In this document: positions 8,328 to 15,634 of the stretch, piece by piece
How positions within the stretch are numbered: position 1 is the stretch's first letter
Layout of the letters: each line of letters opens with the position of its first letter
Assembly (NCBI GenBank): GCA_003482455.1
Contig: DMYW01000028.1
Location: 12,434 to 47,112, forward strand
DNA from: Rheinheimera sp.
Lineage (GTDB): Bacteria > Pseudomonadota > Gammaproteobacteria > Enterobacterales > Alteromonadaceae
Reading direction: 5' to 3'
Length of the DNA stretch: 34,679 nt
The notes under the pieces: model-generated
Database searches by the model: none
What the model saw: the letters and a program-made list of their open reading frames with translations, nothing else
What the model was told of the DNA's origin: nothing
Made by a program: the position numbers and the translations under genes

Positions 8328-9545
8328 ATGATGAGTTTAGTCGGCATCTTTGCCCTCTTAGCGCTTGCTTATTTGTGCTCGGCACATCGCAGCAAAATAA
8401 ATTGGCGTACTGTGATTGGCGCCTTTCTGATCCAAATGTCTATCGGCGCATTCGTATTGTATGTGCCCGCCGGTAAAGACGTTTTAATTAGTATTTCCGA
8501 TGGCGTCAGCGCAGTGATTGGTTATGCCAACCAAGGCATTTCGTTCTTGTTTGGCCAAGAAATTGGTGCGAAAAAATACGGCTTCGTGTTTGCCGTGCAC
8601 GTGCTGACGGTCATCATTTTCTTCAGCTCGTTGATTGCCGTGCTGTATCACATTGGCGTAATGCGGGTGGTGATTAGCGTGTTAGGTGGTGGCTTACAAA
8701 AGCTATTAGGCACCAGCCGTCCAGAATCGATGAATAGCGCGGCGAATATCTTTGTGGGTCAAACAGAAGCGCCGCTGGTGGTACGCCCATTTATTCCAAC
8801 GATGACGCGTTCCGAGATTTTTGCGGTGATGGTCGGTGGGTTAGCTTCCGTTGCAGGTTCGGTGATGGCCGGTTACGCCGGCATGGGCGTTGAACTGAAG
8901 TATTTGATTGCAGCTAGCTTTATGGCGGCACCAGGTGGCTTGTTGATGGCCAAAATTCTGTTGCCTGAAACCGAAACGCCAAAAAATGATTTAACTGAAT
9001 TACAAGCCGACGAAAAAAATACCAACGTGATTGACGCCGCAGCAGCGGGCGCGGCGTCTGGTTTGCAACTGGCGTTAAACGTCGGTGCTATGCTTCTAGC
9101 ATTTGTTGGTTTGATCGCGCTGGTGAATGGTTTTGTCGGTTGGGTCGGCGGCTTAGCTGGCTTTGAAGGCCTGACCTTGCAACAGATCTTTGGTTATGTA
9201 TTCAAGCCGTTGGCTTGGATTATTGGTGTGGATTGGAGCGAAGCGCAATTAGCGGGTAGCTTCATCGGCCAAAAACTAGTGATTAATGAATTTGTCGCAT
9301 ACGTCGACTTTATGCAGCATGTGCAAGCTGGTGACTTGTCACCGCACACGCAAATTATTGTGACGATTGCGCTGTGTGGCTTCGCGAATTTCTCGTCGAT
9401 TGCCATTTTGCTGGGTGGTCTTGGCAGTATGGCGCCAAGTCGTCGCAGTGATATCGCGGAGCTGGGGTTAAAAGCCTTATTTGCGGCTACTTTATCAAAC
9501 TTGATGAGTGCAGCGATTGCGGGCTTTTTCTTCTCGTTAAGCTAA
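8328..9545 (+). CDS. Concentrative nucleoside transporter (CNT/NupC family)
   Basis: Inner-membrane symporter importing nucleosides with Na+ or H+. The 405-aa hydrophobic protein has about eight to ten membrane segments and the family signatures: GQTEAPL (residues 144-150), which in Vibrio CNT contacts the nucleobase; NEFVAY, whose Glu binds ribose; and ALCGFANFSSI, whose Asn and Ser complete the sugar site. The N-terminal VGIFALLALAYLCS segment and the inverted-repeat architecture are typical. ATG 8328 follows AAGGA by eight nt; a second ATG is immediately next. A 16-nt gap and no terminator tie it to the downstream oxygenase. Whether it is NupC-like or NupX-like cannot be told from motifs alone. 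Confidence 0.94.
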   Translation: MMSLVGIFALLALAYLCSAHRSKINWRTVIGAFLIQMSIGAFVLYVPAGKDVLISISDGVSAVIGYANQGISFLFGQEIGAKKYGFVFAVHVLTVIIFFSSLIAVLYHIGVMRVVISVLGGGLQKLLGTSRPESMNSAANIFVGQTEAPLVVRPFIPTMTRSEIFAVMVGGLASVAGSVMAGYAGMGVELKYLIAASFMAAPGGLLMAKILLPETETPKNDLTELQADEKNTNVIDAAAAGAASGLQLALNVGAMLLAFVGLIALVNGFVGWVGGLAGFEGLTLQQIFGYVFKPLAWIIGVDWSEAQLAGSFIGQKLVINEFVAYVDFMQHVQAGDLSPHTQIIVTIALCGFANFSSIAILLGGLGSMAPSRRSDIAELGLKALFAATLSNLMSAAIAGFFFSLS

Positions 9546-9561
9546 AACTTAGGTCTTAATT

Positions 9562-10515
9562 ATGACTCAACAACAAGTCCCTACGTTGGACATCAGACGG
9601 TTTGCCACCGACAAAGACAACTTTGTTGCCGAAATTGGCAAAGCCTACACTGAGTTTGGATTCTGCGGCATTTCAGGCCACGGCATCCCGGATGAAGTTG
9701 TGGAAAACACCTACAAAGCAATTAAAAAGTTTTTTGCTTTACCGACTGAAGTAAAACAACAGTACCACGTGCCAGGCCAAGGCGGCGCGCGTGGTTACAC
9801 CGGATTTGGTGTTGAAAAAGCCAAAGACAGCAAACACCCAGACTTAAAAGAGTTCTGGCATGTTGGGCGTGAACTAGATGGTCCTGCCCAACATGAATGT
9901 TTGTATCCAAACGTATGGCCAAGCGAAGTGCCAGAGTTCAAGGACGCCACGTACGGTTTGTACCAAGCGCTGGAAAATTTAGGCACCCAAGTGTTAAGCG
10001 CTTTGGCCTTGTTCCTGCAACAAGATGAAAAGTACTTCGACGACAAAGTGAATTACGGCAACTCGATTTTGCGGCCGATCCACTATCCGCCAATCGCCGA
10101 TACCAGCACGCAGTCTATTCGTGCAGGTCAACATGAAGACATCAACCTTATCACCTTGTTGGTGGGTTCACACGAGTCGGGTTTGGAGATTCTGCGTCGT
10201 GACGGCAGCTGGCTGCCGGTCACTACGATTCCAGGTACTATCGTGGTCAATATCGGTGATATGCTGCAACGCTTGACCAACCATGTGTTGCCATCAACCA
10301 CACATCGCGTGGTGAACCCAGCGGGCGCAGCTGCGGGCCAACCGCGTTATTCAATTCCGTTCTTTATGCATCCAAACCCAGATTTCGTCATTGAAACGCT
10401 GGCATCGTGCATTAACGACGAGCGTCCAAACCGTTACCCAGAGCCAATCAACTCGAATGATTATCTGCTGCAACGCTTGGAAGAAATCGGCCTGCTGAAA
10501 AAAGCCAAGTACTAA
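9562..10515 (+). CDS. 2-oxoglutarate/Fe(II) oxygenase, isopenicillin N synthase-like family
   Basis: A 317-aa cytosolic oxygenase with the DIOX_N domain (residues about 5-120, containing FGFCGISGHGI) and a double-stranded beta-helix domain carrying the iron triad H191, D193 (GQHEDINLIT) and H248 (TTHRVV), plus the 2-oxoglutarate-binding R262 in RYSIPFF. It is complete and of normal length. The substrate is unknown: this COG3491-like family includes isopenicillin N synthase, ethylene-forming enzyme and fungal thymine/deoxynucleoside hydroxylases. Lying 16 nt behind a nucleoside transporter, it may oxidise an imported nucleoside or base, which is inference only. A strong terminator follows. Confidence 0.9.
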   Translation: MTQQQVPTLDIRRFATDKDNFVAEIGKAYTEFGFCGISGHGIPDEVVENTYKAIKKFFALPTEVKQQYHVPGQGGARGYTGFGVEKAKDSKHPDLKEFWHVGRELDGPAQHECLYPNVWPSEVPEFKDATYGLYQALENLGTQVLSALALFLQQDEKYFDDKVNYGNSILRPIHYPPIADTSTQSIRAGQHEDINLITLLVGSHESGLEILRRDGSWLPVTTIPGTIVVNIGDMLQRLTNHVLPSTTHRVVNPAGAAAGQPRYSIPFFMHPNPDFVIETLASCINDERPNRYPEPINSNDYLLQRLEEIGLLKKAKY

Positions 10516-10543
10516 TCCATTCACGGATTTGTGCGTTGTTACT

Positions 10544-10571
10544 AAAAAGCGAACTTATGTTCGCTTTTTTT
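10544..10571 (+). terminator. Rho-independent terminator of the transporter-oxygenase operon
   Basis: AAAAA-GCGAAC-ttat-GTTCGC followed by seven T residues. Confidence 0.92.
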
Positions 10572-10742
10572 ATGGCTGATGTGTCTTGGATATCTTTATG
10601 TTTGTGCTGGGGATTATCGCTGGAATAACCGAAGAAGCGCGCGTAGGGCAGAGCTGCTCGATTGCTTGATACAGCCATTCTGACAAATTGCTGAACATTT
10701 CAGCAAATGAATGAAAAAATCCGCATAAAACGCAGATCGAGG

Positions 10743-10771
10743 TTGACGCATTCGCCCGTCACGAATATCAT
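10743..10771 (+). promoter_or_regulatory. Sigma-70 promoter of the tandem tRNA-Leu genes
   Basis: TTGACG (10743-10748) and TATCAT (10766-10771) are each 5/6 to consensus with a 17-nt spacer. A GC-rich discriminator (GCCGCCG) follows the -10, as in stringently controlled stable-RNA promoters. The first tRNA begins 21 nt downstream. Confidence 0.75.
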
Positions 10772-10792
10772 TGCCGCCGTCAGCGACACTTG

Positions 10793-10877
10793 GCCGCGGT
10801 GGTGAAATTGGTAGACACACTAGCTTCAGGTGTTAGCGCTTCACGGCGTGGGGGTTCGAGTCCCCCCCTCGGCACCA
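10793..10877 (+). tRNA. tRNA-Leu(CAG), copy 1
   Basis: An 85-nt class II tRNA with encoded CCA. The anticodon loop TTCAGGT is closed by a CTAGC/GTTAG stem; D-arm AATTGGTAGA, a long variable arm and the T-arm GGGGG-TTCGAGT-CCCCC are all present. It reads CUG codons. The acceptor strands GCCGCGG and CCTCGGC pair except at position 5-68 (C against U). Confidence 0.95.
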
Positions 10878-10902
10878 AAAGTCGCAGACAACATAATACC
10901 CA

Positions 10903-10987
10903 GCCGCGGTGGTGAAATTGGTAGACACACTAGCTTCAGGTGTTAGCGCTTCACGGCGTGGGGGTTCGAGTCCCCCCCTCGGCACCA
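10903..10987 (+). tRNA. tRNA-Leu(CAG), copy 2
   Basis: Base-for-base identical to the copy at 10793-10877, with a 25-nt spacer (110-bp period). It shares the same C-U acceptor mismatch, so the duplication is recent or maintained by conversion. Both copies are probably cut from one precursor that ends at the terminator just downstream. Confidence 0.95.
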
Positions 10988-10989
10988 AA

Positions 10990-11015
10990 TAAACCAGCAT
11001 CTTGCTGGTTTTTTT
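10990..11015 (+). terminator. Rho-independent terminator after the tRNA-Leu pair
   Basis: AACCAGC-atctt-GCTGGTT running into seven T residues, three nt past the CCA of the second tRNA. Confidence 0.9.
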
Positions 11016-11084
11016 GTTTTTATTTCCTGCGAAATTGCGAATATTGGTTGCAAAGCTCGGTGGCCACTCGCTTAAAATCCTTGT

Positions 11085-11174
11085 CCAATCAGCCAATCAG
11101 CCAATCAGCCAATCAGCCAATCAGCCAATCAGCCAATCAGCCAATCAGCCAATCAGCCAATCAGCCAATCAGCC
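11085..11174. repeat. Octanucleotide tandem repeat, 11 copies of CCAATCAG
   Basis: Eleven perfect head-to-tail copies of the 8-bp unit CCAATCAG (11085-11172) plus two bases of a twelfth, with no mismatch. It lies between the tRNA-Leu terminator and the phosphatase gene at 11420, outside any supported gene. Perfect identity suggests active slippage. The rest of the gap (11175-11419) shows no gene or clear promoter. Confidence 0.97.
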
Positions 11175-11419
11175 TACTAGGTGTTAAAACTTCGATTAGT
11201 TCCAATTTAAGCTAGGAAAAAGCATTCGATTTGCAATCCATATCGTTACCGACCTTCGACGTCCCTGTTAACCTTCGCCATGGCCTAACGTTGGCAATGC
11301 AATCCAAAGATGCTGGTATTCTTGGATAAGCGGCGCATGGTCATGCCGACACGTGGCTGGCGTGGTATAGGCCTATTCATTTAAGCTGAACTTTTGTCGT
11401 CGATACAGAGAACTATCCG

Positions 11420-11890
11420 ATGCTGATTTATCTTGTGCGTCACGCCAAAGCGCAACCGAGGATCGCAGGTGCTGATCATCCACAGCGTTGTTTGACAGCC
11501 AAAGGCCTCGAGCAAGCTCAGCAGCTTGCGACATGGTTATCCCAACAAACGGCAAAACCGAACGAGCTATATAGCAGTCCTTTTCGGCGATGTGTCGACA
11601 CTGCGGCGCCGATAGCTACCGCGTTGGATTTACCGCTGCATACCGTTGCTTGGTTATCGCATGGCCATGATCTGCAGCAGTGCTTATTAAACTTAGAGCA
11701 GCTGACCGCTGACAAAGTACAGATCTGGGTTGGTCACGAACCTGAATTGTCGAACATGCTTGGGACTTTGTTTAATCGAGATCCGCATGAATTTTCGTTT
11801 AGTAAGGCGGGTATCGCGGCGTTAACCCGTGACCAGGCGGGCTGGCGATTACTTTGGCAATATCGTTTCAAACAACTGTTGGCAAGTTAA
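11420..11890 (+). CDS. SixA-like phosphohistidine phosphatase (histidine phosphatase superfamily)
   Basis: A small (156 aa) cytosolic member of the histidine phosphatase superfamily, the size of E. coli SixA, which removes phosphate from phosphohistidine. The catalytic RHA motif is at residues 7-9 (LIYLVRHAKA), followed by the CLTAKGLEQA block, a second phosphate-pocket Arg in SSPFRRCVDTA, and the second catalytic His in VGHEPELSNML. Length and lack of extra domains favour SixA over phosphoglycerate mutase-type relatives. Its target is unknown; several phosphorelay proteins lie within 20 kb, but none next to it. GAGAA before ATG 11420 is a fair ribosome site. Confidence 0.85.
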   Translation: MLIYLVRHAKAQPRIAGADHPQRCLTAKGLEQAQQLATWLSQQTAKPNELYSSPFRRCVDTAAPIATALDLPLHTVAWLSHGHDLQQCLLNLEQLTADKVQIWVGHEPELSNMLGTLFNRDPHEFSFSKAGIAALTRDQAGWRLLWQYRFKQLLAS

Positions 11891-11993
11891 CAAGACTTAG
11901 TTTGTCATATTTTGTAATAGAAATATGGCGTGAGTCTTTCGACAAGTTGTCGCTTTTGTGTTTATGCTGAAGAAAAACACGGAGGGCACTGCC

Positions 11994-13184
11994 ATGAAAT
12001 TCCGTTTAAAACCCATTGCGTTTGCTATCGTCGTGTCGCTGTCAGGTGTTGGCTGTCAACAAGTCCCGGACCATCCTTTGGTGGAACAAGCTCGTATCGA
12101 CCAGTTATTGCCGCAACCCAGTAAAGAAGAACTGGCAGCTATTGAATCTCCAGAACAAATTTTCGCCTTACCAGAACAAGCCATTCAGGCGTTTCGTGGC
12201 AAGCTGGCGATTTATGATTCCACGCAAGAGCGCAGTTATGCCCTGCTGAATTTTATTTTCAAAGAAAACAATGACGCCATGCAATATATCAATGGCGAGA
12301 CGTTGACTGCGGCAGAGGCGCTCAAGCGGGGACAAGCCAACTGTCTGTCTTTAACGATATTGGCCTACAGCTTGGCGAATTCCGTTGGTTTTAAAACGGA
12401 ATTTCGAGATGTGAAAATCCCCGAATATTGGATCACCCGCAACGGCGAAAGCTTCCTAAATGGCCATGTGAACTTGCAAGTGCAGGCCATTTACCCAGAA
12501 GAAAAACCCAACATAGCCTACAGTGCAGGGTCAAGCTATATTATTGATTTTGAAAGGGGAGTTGGCTTAGGTCGCTTGCCTTACAAAGTCATTAATAAAC
12601 AAGATATGGTCGCACTGTTTTACAACAATAAAGCGGCAGAAACGATGGAAGCGGGCGATTATCAAAAGGCCATGCTGTATTTGCGAGCAGCAGGACGAGC
12701 GCAACCGACACTGCCTGATACCTGGAACAACTTAGCGGTTTGGTATAAACGTCAAGGCCAGCTGCCACTGGCTGAACAAGCCTATTTACAGAGTTTGCAG
12801 TTAGATCCCAATCACAGCAACACTATGGCCAATTTAGCTATTTTGTATACCGAGCAGGGCAAGGTGGCACAAGCAGAACTCCTAGAACGAAAAGTTGAGC
12901 GTAATCGTGAGCAAAATCCTTATTATTTCTTAATGCTGGGGAATGAAGCAGTATCGCAACAGCAATTTGCTGAAGCACAAAAGTTCTACCAACGCAGCTT
13001 GACGATCAACGATCAAATTGCCGAAACGCATTTTTCCTTGGCCAAACTTTTCTTGCAACAAGGGCGTTATGATGCCGCAGCAAGCCATCTCAACAAAGCC
13101 CGATTGCTAACCAGCCCTGGACGTGAACGTGATGTACTGCAACACAAACTCGATCTGTTGCATACGGTGGCTCATGTTGATTAG
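11994..13184 (+). CDS. Lipoprotein with transglutaminase-like core and TPR repeats
   Basis: A 396-aa predicted lipoprotein. The signal peptide ends in a lipobox-like LSGVGC (Cys21). Residues about 95-200 resemble a bacterial transglutaminase/papain-like fold: Cys117 in GQANCLSLTILAYSLA, His158 in NGHVNLQV and Asp185 in YIIDFERG have the order and spacing of a catalytic triad. From residue about 210 to the end there are four or five tetratricopeptide repeats (for example DTWNNLAVWYKRQGQLPLAE). ATG 11994 is chosen because GGAGGG (11981-11986) lies seven nt before it and the lipoprotein signal starts there; an upstream in-frame ATG at 11958 has neither. It overlaps the M28 peptidase by 11 nt, so the two are translationally coupled and probably work in the same envelope process. 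Substrate unknown. Confidence 0.88.
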   Translation: MKFRLKPIAFAIVVSLSGVGCQQVPDHPLVEQARIDQLLPQPSKEELAAIESPEQIFALPEQAIQAFRGKLAIYDSTQERSYALLNFIFKENNDAMQYINGETLTAAEALKRGQANCLSLTILAYSLANSVGFKTEFRDVKIPEYWITRNGESFLNGHVNLQVQAIYPEEKPNIAYSAGSSYIIDFERGVGLGRLPYKVINKQDMVALFYNNKAAETMEAGDYQKAMLYLRAAGRAQPTLPDTWNNLAVWYKRQGQLPLAEQAYLQSLQLDPNHSNTMANLAILYTEQGKVAQAELLERKVERNREQNPYYFLMLGNEAVSQQQFAEAQKFYQRSLTINDQIAETHFSLAKLFLQQGRYDAAASHLNKARLLTSPGRERDVLQHKLDLLHTVAHVD

Positions 13185-14112
13185 TCGTCTGCTCTGCCTG
13201 CTGGCTGCTGCGATAGCAACGGCAGTGACTGCATCGCAACGGCCGACGAACCTTGATAGTGCGATGCAAGATATCAGGAACTTAAGTGCTGATGAGATGC
13301 GTGGTAGGGAAACCGGTACCGATGATGCGGCAAAAGCACGCGAGTACATCGCAAAGCGTTTTGCTCAAGCAAATTTGACGCAACAACCCTATTTGCAGCC
13401 TTTTGTTTATGAAATGGGTTTTAGTCAGCGCCAGGGGGTTAACGTGGTGGGCCACCGCCAAGGCTGCGCGTATCCCGATCATTTTATTGTCGTTACTGCC
13501 CACTATGACCACTTAGGCAAGCACAAAGGTGCTATTTACAACGGCGCGGATGATAACGCCTCGGGTGTTGCTGGCTTGTTGTATCTAGCGATGCAAACTA
13601 AAACCCAATGTCCGGCGTATTCGATGGTATTTGTTGCTACAGATGCGGAAGAATTAGGACTTTATGGCGCCAAGGCGTATGTGGATAAACCCTCAGTGCC
13701 GATGGACCAAGTGGTGTTGAACATCAATTTAGATATGATTAGTCGTGGCGAGCGTGGTGGCAAACTGTATGTCGCCGGGACGCGGAAACAGCCGTTGTTG
13801 CAGCAGTTGCCCACGCTGCGTGCCTCTGAGATCAAATTGATTGCCGCGCATGATAAGCGGCAAACCATGCGCGGCCAAAATCAGTCGGTTGATTGGCCAA
13901 ATGCTTCGGATCACGCGCCGTTTCGAAAAGCTGGCATCCCCTATTTGTACTTTGGCGTTGATGTGCACCCGCAATATCACACGCCCGAGGATGACTGGTC
14001 GCGGATCAGCCCTGACTATTTTAGCCAAGCGCTGCAGTGGATAGACGCGAGCCTAGCATATGTGCAGACCTTAAGCCCTGAACAATGGCAGAGTATGCGT
14101 CAGCCTAAATAA
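13174..14112 (+). CDS. Secreted M28-family zinc aminopeptidase
   Basis: A 312-aa exported metallopeptidase. The N-terminal hydrophobic segment (residues 1-20, MLISRLLCLLAAAIATAVTA) is a signal peptide or anchor. M28 dinuclear zinc ligands are visible: H110 and D112 in TAHYDHLG, D126 in YNGADDNASG, the general base/ligand pair E159-E160 in TDAEELG, D187 in NLDMISRG, and His in YHTPEDDW. Such enzymes release N-terminal amino acids from peptides; exact specificity is not predictable. Its ATG lies inside the last codons of the lipoprotein gene (11-nt overlap), so upstream in-frame starts at 13123 are disfavoured. Its 3' end overlaps the convergent photolyase gene by eight nt, leaving no room for a terminator. 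Confidence 0.92.
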   Translation: MLISRLLCLLAAAIATAVTASQRPTNLDSAMQDIRNLSADEMRGRETGTDDAAKAREYIAKRFAQANLTQQPYLQPFVYEMGFSQRQGVNVVGHRQGCAYPDHFIVVTAHYDHLGKHKGAIYNGADDNASGVAGLLYLAMQTKTQCPAYSMVFVATDAEELGLYGAKAYVDKPSVPMDQVVLNINLDMISRGERGGKLYVAGTRKQPLLQQLPTLRASEIKLIAAHDKRQTMRGQNQSVDWPNASDHAPFRKAGIPYLYFGVDVHPQYHTPEDDWSRISPDYFSQALQWIDASLAYVQTLSPEQWQSMRQPK

Positions 14113-15634
14113 CGTCGTCGGTTTCAAACAAGGCGAGTTGCTGTTTGGCGACCGCTTTACGTCGAATGGTGACTGGACGTTTGCGCGAAGCATGTCGGTG
14201 CATCACTTGCTGTTTGAGCTGCTGCCACTGCGGAGATTGCTGTTGTTGCCACTCTTTTAAGCGTTGGCGGGCTTGGCTGGCTGCAAGTTTCGCATCCACC
14301 ACAGGTTCTGGATAATCACGTCCAAGCATCACGTTGTAATCGACTTGTTGGCTGGGATTGAGCAACCATGGCGTGTGCAGATAACTGGTTGGAACCTTGG
14401 CCAATTCTGGAACGTAGCGGCGAATAAACTGGCCGTCGGGGTCTTTTTGTTGGCTTTGCAGCACAGGGTTATACATGCGATACGGGTTAATGCCGGTGGT
14501 GCCCGCTTGCATTTGCACCTGTGGGTAATGAATGCCCGGTTCAAAATCGATAAAACAGCGCGCCAGATGCTTGGCGACGTCACGCCAGTCTAGCCACAAA
14601 TGATAACAAGCAAAGGCCACCAGCATGGCGCGGCCGCGAAAATGCAACCAGCCGGTTTGCCGCAAACTGCGCATACAAGCATCAATATACGGATAGCCAG
14701 TTTGCCCAAGAGCCCACGCGCGCAGCAGCGTTGGGTCACTTTGCCGCATGCCTTCATACAAGGGATGCATACATTGCTGCTCAATCTCCACTTGGTCTTC
14801 CAGCTTTTGCATAAAGTGACAATGCCAGCGCAGCCGACTGAAAAACGCCGAAAGATTGTGCGACAACCAAGGCTCTGGGCTAGTTTTCATCTGCCGGTAG
14901 GTCGTTTGGAGCAGCGCCCGAATGCTCAGCATGCCGTACGCCAAATACGGACTTAAGCGTGAGCAGCTGCGCCTAGCGGTGCTGGCTTTGGAAATGCCGC
15001 TGCGGTATTGGGAAGCGCGCTGCGCAAAAAAACTATCGAGGTATTGCTGCAAATGCCGTGCTTGTTGGTGACCAGCGCAAGGCCCTGGGTCGTCGGGGTG
15101 AAAACATAGCGTTGGCCATGACTGCTGCAGTGTTTCGGGGGTTTCCACGACATGTGGCAAGGCTGTTGGTGTTGGCCAGCACGGGCTTTTCAGCCACAGG
15201 TCTGCTTTGGCAAACCAGTCATCGCGGTTTTTCAGCGGCCTAAATACCGCACTTTGCGGATATTCGTGCCATGGTAACTGCTGTGATCGGCACCAAGCGG
15301 CTACTGCTTTGTCACGCTGATAAGTCCAAAGCCCGCCGATCTCTTGATGGCTCATCACCGCGCTGATCGGATAGGTTGCCAGCAATTCGTCAAAGACTTC
15401 CGTGACACGCCCCACACGCAGCACTAACCCTTGCCCCAGTGCACGCAGTTGCAGGTGCAATAACTCCAGTGCTTGCTGCAAAAACTGCCATTGGCGCTGC
15501 GACGTGTCGGGAAGCAGCCAATAGTCGGGTTCAATCACATAAACAGGCAATACGGCGCCCGCCTGACTAGCGAGCCACAATGCTTGGTGGTCTGCAAGAC
15601 GCAGGTCGCGTTTAAACCAAACCAGCGTCAGCAT
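14105..15634 (-). CDS. DNA photolyase/cryptochrome family protein (classical photolyase-like)
   Basis: A 509-aa flavoprotein with an N-terminal photolyase antenna domain (LVWFKRDLRLADHQAL at residue 2 onward) and a C-terminal FAD-binding domain. The FAD domain shows SGISKASTARRSCSRLSPYL, WRDVAKHLARCF and GINPYRMYNPVLQSQQ followed by IRRYVPEL, the flavin-contacting core. It should split UV-induced pyrimidine dimers using blue light, but whether it repairs CPDs or acts as a cryptochrome is not settled. The reading frame extends to 15778, but the family start is M at 15634; ATG 15649 is an alternative. Both overlap the end of the CRY-DASH gene, so translation is coupled. It is the last of three photolyase-family genes in one operon. 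Confidence 0.9.
   Translation of the reverse strand: MLTLVWFKRDLRLADHQALWLASQAGAVLPVYVIEPDYWLLPDTSQRQWQFLQQALELLHLQLRALGQGLVLRVGRVTEVFDELLATYPISAVMSHQEIGGLWTYQRDKAVAAWCRSQQLPWHEYPQSAVFRPLKNRDDWFAKADLWLKSPCWPTPTALPHVVETPETLQQSWPTLCFHPDDPGPCAGHQQARHLQQYLDSFFAQRASQYRSGISKASTARRSCSRLSPYLAYGMLSIRALLQTTYRQMKTSPEPWLSHNLSAFFSRLRWHCHFMQKLEDQVEIEQQCMHPLYEGMRQSDPTLLRAWALGQTGYPYIDACMRSLRQTGWLHFRGRAMLVAFACYHLWLDWRDVAKHLARCFIDFEPGIHYPQVQMQAGTTGINPYRMYNPVLQSQQKDPDGQFIRRYVPELAKVPTSYLHTPWLLNPSQQVDYNVMLGRDYPEPVVDAKLAASQARQRLKEWQQQQSPQWQQLKQQVMHRHASRKRPVTIRRKAVAKQQLALFETDDVI

Noticed and set aside
11085..11174. CRISPR array
   Set aside because: The units are 8 bp and contiguous with no spacers, so it is a simple tandem repeat.
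10743..11174. Genomic island boundary or attachment site at the tRNA-Leu pair
   Set aside because: No integrase, no 3'-tRNA fragment repeat and no compositional shift is visible within the window.
10940..11215. Reading frames with a repeated SANQPISQ peptide
   Set aside because: They start inside the second tRNA-Leu gene and run through its terminator into the octanucleotide array; an 8-bp repeat gives an 8-residue period in every open frame.
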